This document shows, one piece after another, positions 1-5,400 of a stretch of DNA of 7,204 nt. The stretch covers positions 1 to 7,204 of the forward strand of contig CAMHER010000099.1 of assembly GCA_946184215.1 (NCBI GenBank), read 5' to 3'. Position 1 is the first letter of the stretch. Each line of letters begins with the position of its first letter. The notes below the pieces were generated by a model that was not told the DNA's origin, did no database searches, and saw only the letters and a list, made by a program, of their open reading frames with translations. The position numbers and the translations under genes were made by a program. Origin of the DNA: an uncultured Clostridia bacterium. GTDB taxonomy: Bacteria; Bacillota; Clostridia; Oscillospirales; Oscillospiraceae.

Positions 1-27
1 GCGCTCTCCCAGCTGAGCTACAAGCCC
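1..27 (-). tRNA. tRNA gene, 5' part only (isotype unresolved)
   Basis: Read on the minus strand, the sequence starts GGGCTTG (7-nt acceptor strand), then TA, then the D arm GCTC-AGCTGGGA-GAGC, which is the standard 5' third of a bacterial elongator tRNA. The gene runs off the left edge after about 27 nt, so the anticodon, T arm and CCA end are not visible. The AGCTGGGA D loop would fit tRNA-Val or tRNA-Ala, but the isotype cannot be decided from this fragment. A good promoter lies upstream at 62-89 on the same strand. Confidence 0.9.
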
Positions 28-61
28 ATATTTTTTTTGCTCTCTCTCAAGAGCCTTATGT

Positions 62-89
62 ATTATATCACAGATTTTTCATTTGTAAA
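62..89 (-). promoter_or_regulatory. Sigma-A promoter for the tRNA gene
   Basis: On the minus strand, TTTACA (89-84) and a perfect TATAAT (67-62) are separated by 16 bp. Transcription would begin near position 55, leaving a leader of roughly 28 nt before the tRNA 5' end at 27, to be removed by RNase P. The leader can form a small GCTCT/AGAGC hairpin (39-54) followed by an A-rich stretch. Confidence 0.7.
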
Positions 90-97
90 GAAAAATA

Positions 98-126
98 TTG
101 ATTATCTTTTTTACTTGCGCTATAAT
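98..126 (+). promoter_or_regulatory. Sigma-A promoter for the SRP RNA (and probably dnaX)
   Basis: TTGATT (98-103) and a perfect TATAAT (121-126) are separated by 17 bp, and the predicted start is at about 132-134. This coincides with the first base of the long terminal helix of the SRP RNA (133). No other promoter is evident before dnaX, so this one probably also drives dnaX and the genes after it. It lies back to back with the tRNA promoter in the same AT-rich spacer. Confidence 0.8.
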
Positions 127-140
127 ATCTTCGTGACTTT

Positions 141-422
141 TGACAAGGCTGTACTAGTTGGGGAGCCAGCGGTGCCCTGTAACCTGCAATCCGCTATAGC
201 AGGGACGAATTCCCGGTCGAGGATGTTTCCTGTGTCGTCTGACCCCGGTAAGCAGTGATGACGATCCGGTCTTGCGCAACGGAAACCCGTGAACCATGTC
301 AGGCGGGGAACCGAGCAGCATTAAGCGGTGCTTTTCGTGTGCCGCAGGGTCGCCGGATCCGAGCCGGCTGCCGGCGTAACGGGCATAGGAGATGATTCGG
401 AACCGGGTGTACAGTCTTGTCA
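141..422 (+). ncRNA. scr: Large (Bacillus/Clostridium-type) signal recognition particle RNA
   Basis: This is the RNA scaffold of the signal recognition particle, which binds Ffh and targets nascent membrane and secreted proteins to the translocon. Recognisable blocks match the B. subtilis scRNA in order. The Alu domain includes GGTGCCCTGTAACCTGCAAT (171-190), with the UGUAA U-turn motif, and then GCAGGG. The S domain includes CATGTCAGG (295-303), a GGAA tetraloop (307-310), AGCAGC (314-319) and the GTGCCGCAGGG strand. The two ends pair: 133-154 can pair with 409-430 over 22 bp with three G-U wobbles and no mismatch. The length of about 280 nt fits the large form (B. subtilis about 270), not the 4.5S form. 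The exact mature ends are uncertain; the long helix suggests trimming of a precursor by RNase III. The position directly upstream of dnaX is the conserved Firmicute arrangement. Confidence 0.95.
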
Positions 423-465
423 AGGGTCACAAACTATTCTGTCGATCTGTGAGGGAGGGGAGAGC

Positions 466-2226
466 ATGTATCAGGCCCTGTACCGGAAATGGCGGCCGCA
501 GACCTTTGACGACGTCATCGGCCAGAAGCACATTACCGAAACGCTGAAAAATCAGGTCCGTTCCTCCCGCCTGTCGCATGCCTATCTGTTTATCGGAACG
601 CGCGGCACCGGCAAAACCACCTGCGCGCGTATCCTGGCGCGGGCCGTCAACTGCGAGCATCCGGTCGACGGCAACCCCTGCGGAAAGTGCGCTGCCTGCC
701 GCGGGATCGCGGACGGCTCGATCCTCGACGTGGTAGAGCTGGACGCCGCCTCCAACAACGGCGTGGACAATGTGCGCGCCCTGCGCGAGGAGGCGGTCTT
801 TTCACCCGCGGCGGTAAAGAAGCGTGTGTATATCATCGACGAGGTGCATATGCTGTCTGCCTCGGCGTTCAACGCGCTGCTGAAGATCATCGAGGAGCCG
901 CCCGAGCATCTGATCTTTATCCTCGCTACCACTGAGCTGCAGAAGGTCCCGGCGACGATCCTCTCGCGCTGCCAGCGCCACAACTTCCGGCGCATTGAAA
1001 CGGCGGAGCTTGCCGCCTATGTGGAGCATGTTGCGAACGAGGAGCGCTTTGCCATCACCCGCGAGGCCGCCGAGCTGATCGCGCGCCTCGCCGAGGGCGG
1101 CGTGCGCGACGCGCTGAGCCTGCTGGACCAGTGCTCGGCTCACGAAAAGATCGACGTCGACGCCGTGTACACGACGATGGGACTGGCCGGAAAACGGCGG
1201 ATCGAGGAGCTGTTCGACCGCGTCATCGACCATGACACCGAAGCGGCGCTCAAGGCCTTTTCCGGGATGTGGATGGACGGCAAGGATCCGATCGGTACAT
1301 TGGGCGAGCTGTTCACGCTGATGCGCGATGTGCTGATGCTGCGCGTGGCCCCCAAGGGCGGCGCAGAGCTGATCTCCGGCGGGCATGAGATCGCCCTGCT
1401 CAAGCGCTATGCCGCACGCCTGACCACGGAGGAGCTGACGGCGGGAATGGAGACGCTGCAGGACGCGCTGATCGCCGCGCGGAATGCGCGCAGCCCGCGC
1501 ACAACGGCGGAGCTGTGCCTCGTCACGCTGTGCTCAAGCCTGCTCAAGCAGGATATGCCGGACTTTAACGCCCGCCTTTCCCGCATCGAGGAGCAGCTTG
1601 CCTCCGGTACGTTTTCCTTTGCCCCGCGGCGTGAAAGTGCCCCGCCCGTGCCGCAGAGCACGGACGAGCCGGAATGGGACGAGGAGCACCCGCCGCTGCC
1701 GGAGGAGGACGATCTTCCCTGGAACGAGGAGCCCCCTGCCCCCGCGGCACCGCAGCACGCCCCGTGGGAGGACGAGGCGGACGAGCTCGACCCGGCGCAG
1801 TTTGCCGAGCCGCAGCCCGAGGATGAGCTTCCCAAACGCGAGGCGCAGCCGGAGAAAAAGCCCGAGCCGCTCCCGAAAGAAGAGCCGGTCGGCGCTGCTC
1901 CCGCGGCAGCTGAAAGCCCGGCCTTCTGGCGCGAGCTCTGCGGAAAGATCACAGCCCGTTTGCCGGCGGATATGCGCATCTATCCCGGCGACGAGAGCAA
2001 GCTGCGCGGTACGCTCAGCGGCAATGTGCTGACGCTGGAGGCCGAGAGCGGCTTTGTTTACAATCGCTTTAACCGCGCCGAGATCCTGCAGCGCTTTTCC
2101 GACTGTGCCGCGGAACTGACGGGCCGAAGCGTGAACACGATCCTGAAGGTGCTCGACCCCGCCCTGCGGGTGACGAGGAGCCTGGATGAACTGAAAAAAT
2201 TTCCCGAGACACATGTTGTCGGATAA
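466..2226 (+). CDS. dnaX: DNA polymerase III subunit gamma/tau (clamp-loader ATPase)
   Basis: This 586-aa protein is the ATPase subunit of the replicative clamp loader, which opens and loads the DnaN sliding clamp and, as tau, links the loader to the polymerase core. It starts with the family-typical MYQALYRKWRPQTF. Walker A is GTRGTGKT (44-51). The zinc ligands are C63, C72, C75 and C78. Walker B is IIDE (123-126), sensor 1 is ATTE (154-157), the SRC arginine-finger motif is at 167-169, and the sensor-2 arginine is R214 in GGVRDALS. The collar domain runs to about residue 365. A Pro/Glu/Asp/Ala-rich linker follows (about 388-485), and then a tau-type C-terminal domain (about 486-586). The ATG at 466 is chosen over the in-frame start at 328 because the family N terminus begins there, a purine-rich Shine-Dalgarno (GGGAGGGG, 453-460) precedes it, and 328 lies inside the SRP RNA. 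ybaB follows after 35 nt. A possible -1 slippery site at 1854-1860 is discussed under findings. Confidence 0.98.
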   Translation: MYQALYRKWRPQTFDDVIGQKHITETLKNQVRSSRLSHAYLFIGTRGTGKTTCARILARAVNCEHPVDGNPCGKCAACRGIADGSILDVVELDAASNNGVDNVRALREEAVFSPAAVKKRVYIIDEVHMLSASAFNALLKIIEEPPEHLIFILATTELQKVPATILSRCQRHNFRRIETAELAAYVEHVANEERFAITREAAELIARLAEGGVRDALSLLDQCSAHEKIDVDAVYTTMGLAGKRRIEELFDRVIDHDTEAALKAFSGMWMDGKDPIGTLGELFTLMRDVLMLRVAPKGGAELISGGHEIALLKRYAARLTTEELTAGMETLQDALIAARNARSPRTTAELCLVTLCSSLLKQDMPDFNARLSRIEEQLASGTFSFAPRRESAPPVPQSTDEPEWDEEHPPLPEEDDLPWNEEPPAPAAPQHAPWEDEADELDPAQFAEPQPEDELPKREAQPEKKPEPLPKEEPVGAAPAAAESPAFWRELCGKITARLPADMRIYPGDESKLRGTLSGNVLTLEAESGFVYNRFNRAEILQRFSDCAAELTGRSVNTILKVLDPALRVTRSLDELKKFPETHVVG

Positions 2227-2261
2227 ATCCAGAAATACGAACAAACAGGAGGATACACAAA

Positions 2262-2606
2262 ATGGCAAAAGGCGGATTTCGCGGCGGCTTTGGCGGCAGC
2301 CAGGCCAACATGATGAAGCAGGCACAAAAGATGCAGCAGGATTTCCTGAAGATGCAGCAGGAGCTGGAGTCTACCAAGTTTGAATTTACCTCCGGCGGCG
2401 GCGCGGTCAAAGCTGTGGTTGCCGGTACGAGAGAGTTTGAGAGCATCACGATCGACCCAGAGGTCGTCGATCCGGACGACGTGGAGATGCTGCAGGATCT
2501 GATCCTGGCGGCGGTCAACGGCGCCCTGAAGGCGGCCGATGACAAGACCAGCCAGTCGATGGCCAAGCTGCAGAGCGGCATGGGAGGATTCCCCGGCCTG
2601 TTCTGA
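2262..2606 (+). CDS. ybaB: YbaB/EbfC family nucleoid-associated protein
   Basis: This 114-aa protein belongs to the YbaB/EbfC family of small dimeric DNA-binding, nucleoid-associated proteins (E. coli YbaB is 109 aa). The N terminus is Gly-rich, followed by the typical amphipathic helix with MMKQAQKMQQDFLKMQQEL (about 17-35). After it comes the conserved beta segment with GGGAVKAVVAGTREFESITID (about 45-65), then VVDPDD and EMLQDLILAAVNGALKAA. The C terminus is a flexible Met/Gly tail (GMGGFPGLF). A strong AGGAGG (2247-2252) lies 9 nt before the ATG. The gene follows dnaX closely, as in many bacteria. In those genomes recR normally comes next; here it does not. The molecular role of the family, beyond binding DNA, is not settled. 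Confidence 0.96.
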   Translation: MAKGGFRGGFGGSQANMMKQAQKMQQDFLKMQQELESTKFEFTSGGGAVKAVVAGTREFESITIDPEVVDPDDVEMLQDLILAAVNGALKAADDKTSQSMAKLQSGMGGFPGLF

Positions 2607-2628
2607 ACGCAGGAACGGAGGCGGCAGG

Positions 2629-4320
2629 ATGAATACCGAATGGACAAGCACGGTCAGCGTGACAGATCCGCTGCCGGAATATCCGCGGCCACAGCTCGTC
2701 CGCGAAAGCTGGATGAGTCTCAATGGCCTGTGGGAGTATGCCATCACGGCCCACAAGGCAATGCCGGAACGCTTTGATGGCCACATCACCGTGCCTTTCT
2801 CGCCGGAAACGGCGCTCTCCGGCGTGCAGAGAACGCTGGAGAGCGGGCAGTATCTGTGGTATCGGCGCAGCCTGACGCTGCCGGAGAGCTTTTCCGGCAG
2901 ACGCGTGATCCTGCACTTCGGCGCGGTGGACCAGGTTGCGGACGTGTGGGTGAACGGGATCCATCTGCTCACGCACGTGGGGGGTTATCTGCCCTTTGAA
3001 GCGGAGATCACCCGCACGCTCGGCGAGGGCAAGGTCACGATCGCCGTTCGCGTCTCAGACGAGACCGACAACAGCTTCCACACCCGAGGCAAGCAGAAAA
3101 CCAAGCGCGGCGGTATCTGGTATACACCGCAGAGCGGCATCTGGCAGACCGTGTGGCTGGAGAGCGCGCCGCAGAGCTATGTGCGCGGCGTACGCATTAC
3201 CCCGCATTTTGACGACGCGGAGGTGGATATCACGGCTGACGTGGTCGGCACGGAGCGCGCTTTTGCCGTTTTCGGCGGCGAGCGCTATGAGCTGCCTGCG
3301 CTGATCCCGGTTCCGGACTTCGAGGCATGGAGCCCGGAAAACCCGAAGCTGTATCCCTTCACCGTCGAATGCGGCGAGGACCGGGTGGAGAGCTATTTCG
3401 CCATGCGCAAGTTTTCCGTCGAAAAAGACGAGACGGGTGTCCCGCGCTTGTTTTTAAACGGCAGGCCGTATTTCCACAACGGCGTGCTGGACCAGGGCTA
3501 CTGGCCCGACGGGCTGTACACCGCTCCGACGGACGAGGCCCTGTGCCGCGATATCATGCTGGCGAAGGAAAGCGGCTTCAATATGCTGCGCAAACACATC
3601 AAGGTCGAGCCGCTGCGGTGGTACTATCACTGCGACAGGCTCGGCATGCTGGTGTGGCAGGATATGCCCTGCGGCGGCGGACGCTATGCACCGGCGGTGG
3701 TCTCGGCTCCGCTGATCACGGGGCTGCACCTGTCCGACAGTCGCTATGCCCGCTTCGGCCGGGACGATGAGCAGGGTCGACGGGAATTTGCCGACGAGCT
3801 CTGCGACATGGTCAACCATCTCTATAACTGCCCCTGCATCGCCATGTGGGTGATCTTCAACGAGGGATGGGGCCAGTTTGACGCGGCAAAAATGACCGAC
3901 GCCGTGCGCTTCCTCGACAACACCCGCACCATCGACCACGCTTCCGGCTGGCACGATCAGGGCGCGGGCGACGTGAAGAGTGAGCATGTCTATTTCCGCC
4001 CATACAAATTCCGCCGGGACAGGAAAAGCCGCGCTGTCGTATTGAGCGAGTTCGGCGGCTATGCCCATGCTGAAAACGGACATTTGTGGAGTGATAAGTC
4101 CTTTGGATATAAACGCTTTGAGACCGCTGAGGCCCTTGCCGCCGCATTGGAGGAGCTGTTCCAGCGCCAGATCCGGCCGGCAAAGGAAAAAGGCCTTGCC
4201 GCGGCGGTCTATACGCAGATGAGCGACGTGGAGGATGAAATCAACGGACTTATGACCTACGACAGAAGCGTGGTCAAGATCGCGCCGGAGAAGATGCGCG
4301 AAATCACAAAGATGGAGTAG
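2629..4320 (+). CDS. Glycoside hydrolase family 2 protein (beta-glycosidase), compact form
   Basis: This 563-aa protein resembles the GH2 beta-galactosidase/beta-glucuronidase group. A jelly-roll sugar-binding domain occupies about 15-180 (WYRRSLTLP, 77-85; VDQVADVWVNG, 100-110; GGIWYTPQSGIWQTVWLE, 161-178). A short immunoglobulin-like domain follows (about 183-262), then a TIM barrel (about 265-563). The likely acid/base is E412 in FNEGWGQ and the likely nucleophile is E474 in VLSEFGGY; R321 and H323 in NMLRKHIK match the conserved barrel motif. There is no signal peptide or membrane segment, so it should act in the cytosol on imported oligosaccharides or glycosides. The sugar specificity cannot be read from the sequence. 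The ATG at 2629 is preceded by GGAGG (2617-2621); the longer in-frame start at 2539 lies inside ybaB. The gene begins 22 nt after ybaB and ends at a hairpin, so it is probably the last gene of the SRP-dnaX-ybaB transcript. At 563 aa it is short for GH2 (commonly 600 to over 1000), with no C-terminal extra domains. Confidence 0.92.
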   Translation: MNTEWTSTVSVTDPLPEYPRPQLVRESWMSLNGLWEYAITAHKAMPERFDGHITVPFSPETALSGVQRTLESGQYLWYRRSLTLPESFSGRRVILHFGAVDQVADVWVNGIHLLTHVGGYLPFEAEITRTLGEGKVTIAVRVSDETDNSFHTRGKQKTKRGGIWYTPQSGIWQTVWLESAPQSYVRGVRITPHFDDAEVDITADVVGTERAFAVFGGERYELPALIPVPDFEAWSPENPKLYPFTVECGEDRVESYFAMRKFSVEKDETGVPRLFLNGRPYFHNGVLDQGYWPDGLYTAPTDEALCRDIMLAKESGFNMLRKHIKVEPLRWYYHCDRLGMLVWQDMPCGGGRYAPAVVSAPLITGLHLSDSRYARFGRDDEQGRREFADELCDMVNHLYNCPCIAMWVIFNEGWGQFDAAKMTDAVRFLDNTRTIDHASGWHDQGAGDVKSEHVYFRPYKFRRDRKSRAVVLSEFGGYAHAENGHLWSDKSFGYKRFETAEALAAALEELFQRQIRPAKEKGLAAAVYTQMSDVEDEINGLMTYDRSVVKIAPEKMREITKME

Positions 4321-4350
4321 AAAACAGGGGCGTGAAGACGCCCCTGTTTT
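4321..4350 (+). terminator. Hairpin after the glycosidase gene (intrinsic terminator or attenuator)
   Basis: AAAACAGGGGCG (4321-4332) and CGCCCCTGTTTT (4339-4350) form a perfect 12-bp stem with a 6-nt loop, starting right after the TAG stop. The T tract is only four bases and is part of the stem, so termination may be partial. The hairpin ends about 5 nt before the Shine-Dalgarno of the next gene, whose start is 17 nt downstream. Confidence 0.8.
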
Positions 4351-4366
4351 GCAAGAGAGGGACAAC

Positions 4367-5197
4367 ATGTTCAAGCGGGTCTACCTGGAAATCACAAACG
4401 TATGCAATCTTTCCTGCGCCTTCTGCCCGGGAACCACGCGCTCGCCGCACTTTCTCACGGAAGAGGAGTTTGTGCCTCTGCTGGACAAACTGAGAGGCGA
4501 GACACAGTTCCTCTACTTTCACGTGATGGGCGAACCGCTGCTGCATCCGCTGCTGGGGCGGTTTCTCTCCCTCGCGGGGGAAAAGGGCTTTCGTGTCATT
4601 CTGACCACAAACGGAACGCTGCTCGGCGAGAGAGGCGGCGAGCTGCTTGCCGCCGGCGCCCTGCACAAGATCAACCTGTCGCTGCAGTCCTTTGAGGCGA
4701 ACACGACCGGAGATATTGAAGATTATGTAAACCAATGTGCCGCCTTTGCCGATCAGGCTGCAAAAAAGGGGATCATTTGCGAACTGCGGCTCTGGAATCA
4801 TGGCGGCTGGGAGAGCCGGAACTGCGAGATCCTTTCGCTGCTCGAGCGGCAGTTCCCGCGCCCCTGGGAGAAAAACGCCCGGAGCGTCAAGCTCTCCGAG
4901 CGGGTCTATCTGACCGAGGACGACATGTTCGACTGGCCGGATCCGACTGCGACGGACAGGGGAGAGAGCTGCTTTTGCTACGGCACGCGCGATCAGATCG
5001 GCGTGCTGTGTGACGGCACGGTTGTTCCCTGCTGCCTGGATCACAACGGTGACGTACCGCTCGGAAACCTGTTTTCACAGAGCTTGAAAGAGATTATGTC
5101 AACCGATCGGGCACGGCGGATCCATGTCGGATTTTCCCAGAGAAAGGCGGTCGAGGATCTCTGCCGCCGCTGCGGATACGCCAGAAGATTTACATAA
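4367..5197 (+). CDS. Radical SAM protein with C-terminal SPASM/twitch-like cluster domain
   Basis: This 276-aa protein has the radical SAM motif C13-x3-C17-x2-C20 (CNLSCAFC) for a [4Fe-4S] cluster that cleaves S-adenosylmethionine, plus the SAM-contact motif MGEPLLHP (54-61) and the barrel strand VILTTNGT (77-84). The C-terminal part contains C204-x12-G217-x4-C222 (followed by C223) and later C266-x2-C269. This matches the SPASM/twitch signature for an auxiliary Fe-S cluster, so it probably modifies a peptide, protein or small molecule. The substrate is unknown, and no precursor peptide or partner enzyme is visible nearby. The ATG at 4367 has an AGAGG (4356-4360) at proper spacing; the upstream in-frame TTG at 4349 lies in the hairpin and is unlikely. 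No independent promoter was recognised, so expression may depend on read-through of the hairpin at 4321-4350 or on a promoter inside the preceding gene. It could equally be a maturase or a metabolic enzyme. Confidence 0.9.
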   Translation: MFKRVYLEITNVCNLSCAFCPGTTRSPHFLTEEEFVPLLDKLRGETQFLYFHVMGEPLLHPLLGRFLSLAGEKGFRVILTTNGTLLGERGGELLAAGALHKINLSLQSFEANTTGDIEDYVNQCAAFADQAAKKGIICELRLWNHGGWESRNCEILSLLERQFPRPWEKNARSVKLSERVYLTEDDMFDWPDPTATDRGESCFCYGTRDQIGVLCDGTVVPCCLDHNGDVPLGNLFSQSLKEIMSTDRARRIHVGFSQRKAVEDLCRRCGYARRFT

Positions 5198-5247
5198 GAC
5201 AATTAACATAAAATAGTATACATAAAATAGTTAACATAAGATATTTT
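5192..5247. repeat. Four tandem copies of a 14-bp AT-rich repeat
   Basis: Four copies begin ACATAA(A/G)A at 5192, 5206, 5220 and 5234, exactly 14 bp apart. The two central units are ACATAAAATAGTAT and ACATAAAATAGTTA; the first (ACATAAGACAATTA) and last (ACATAAGATATTTT) are more diverged. The first copy supplies the last Thr codon and TAA stop of the radical SAM gene. The block is much richer in A/T than its surroundings. It could be an array of binding sites for a regulator, or a remnant of slippage duplication. Confidence 0.8.
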
Positions 5248-5260
5248 GTGAAGAAAGCGT

Positions 5261-5300
5261 AAACGATTTGCTGAATTTCTCTTAAGCTTTGTCGTTTTTT
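5261..5300 (+). terminator. Weak possible terminator of the radical SAM gene
   Basis: AAACGA (5261-5266) can pair with TCGTTT (5292-5297). Inside it, GCTGAA can pair with TTAAGC with one mismatch, and the stem runs into a six-base T tract (5295-5300). The stem is AT-rich and interrupted, so this is only a candidate. No better terminator is seen between the radical SAM gene and the next gene. Confidence 0.3.
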
Positions 5301-5331
5301 CTTTCATTTTATGACCGAATATGGTAGCATC

Positions 5332-5360
5332 ATGCGGGGGAAATCAAATTTCCCCCGCAT
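5332..5360 (+). promoter_or_regulatory. Perfect 13-bp hairpin in the leader of the ypuA-like gene
   Basis: ATGCGGGGGAAAT (5332-5344) and ATTTCCCCCGCAT (5348-5360) are perfect inverted repeats around a 3-nt CAA spacer. No T tract follows on either strand, so this does not look like an intrinsic terminator. It ends 25 nt before the Shine-Dalgarno (AAAGGAGG, 5386-5393) of the next gene. It may be a 5' UTR stability or regulatory hairpin, or an operator if the transcript starts downstream of it. Confidence 0.65.
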
Positions 5361-5400
5361 AAAATGTGTTTTGCATGATCTCCGGAAAGGAGGAGTTATT

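Noticed and set aside
37..423. Short open frames on both strands (37-258 plus, 154-423 minus).
   Set aside because: They overlap the SRP RNA and the promoter spacer, have no ribosome site that I can see, and match no family I recognise.
328..465. A 46-residue N-terminal extension of DnaX from the in-frame ATG at 328.
   Set aside because: It lies in the SRP RNA S domain, and the family N terminus (MYQALYRKWRP) begins at 466 with its own ribosome site.
1484..2032. Arg/Ser-rich 182-codon frame on the plus strand within dnaX.
   Set aside because: It is the +1 shadow of the dnaX linker; the low-complexity Arg/Ser content is an artefact of the GC-rich codons.
1534..2325. A 263-codon open frame on the minus strand.
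   Set aside because: It is antisense to dnaX and runs into ybaB; GC-rich coding DNA often leaves such frames open, and its residue composition is unnatural.
3454..4374. A 306-codon open frame on the minus strand, and a similar one at 2058-2972.
   Set aside because: They mirror the codons of the glycosidase, dnaX and ybaB genes on the plus strand, show no recognisable domain, and cross gene boundaries.
5332..5360. The 13-bp hairpin as the terminator of the radical SAM gene.
   Set aside because: It is followed by AAAATGTG on the plus strand, with no T tract on either strand, and lies close to the next gene's ribosome site.
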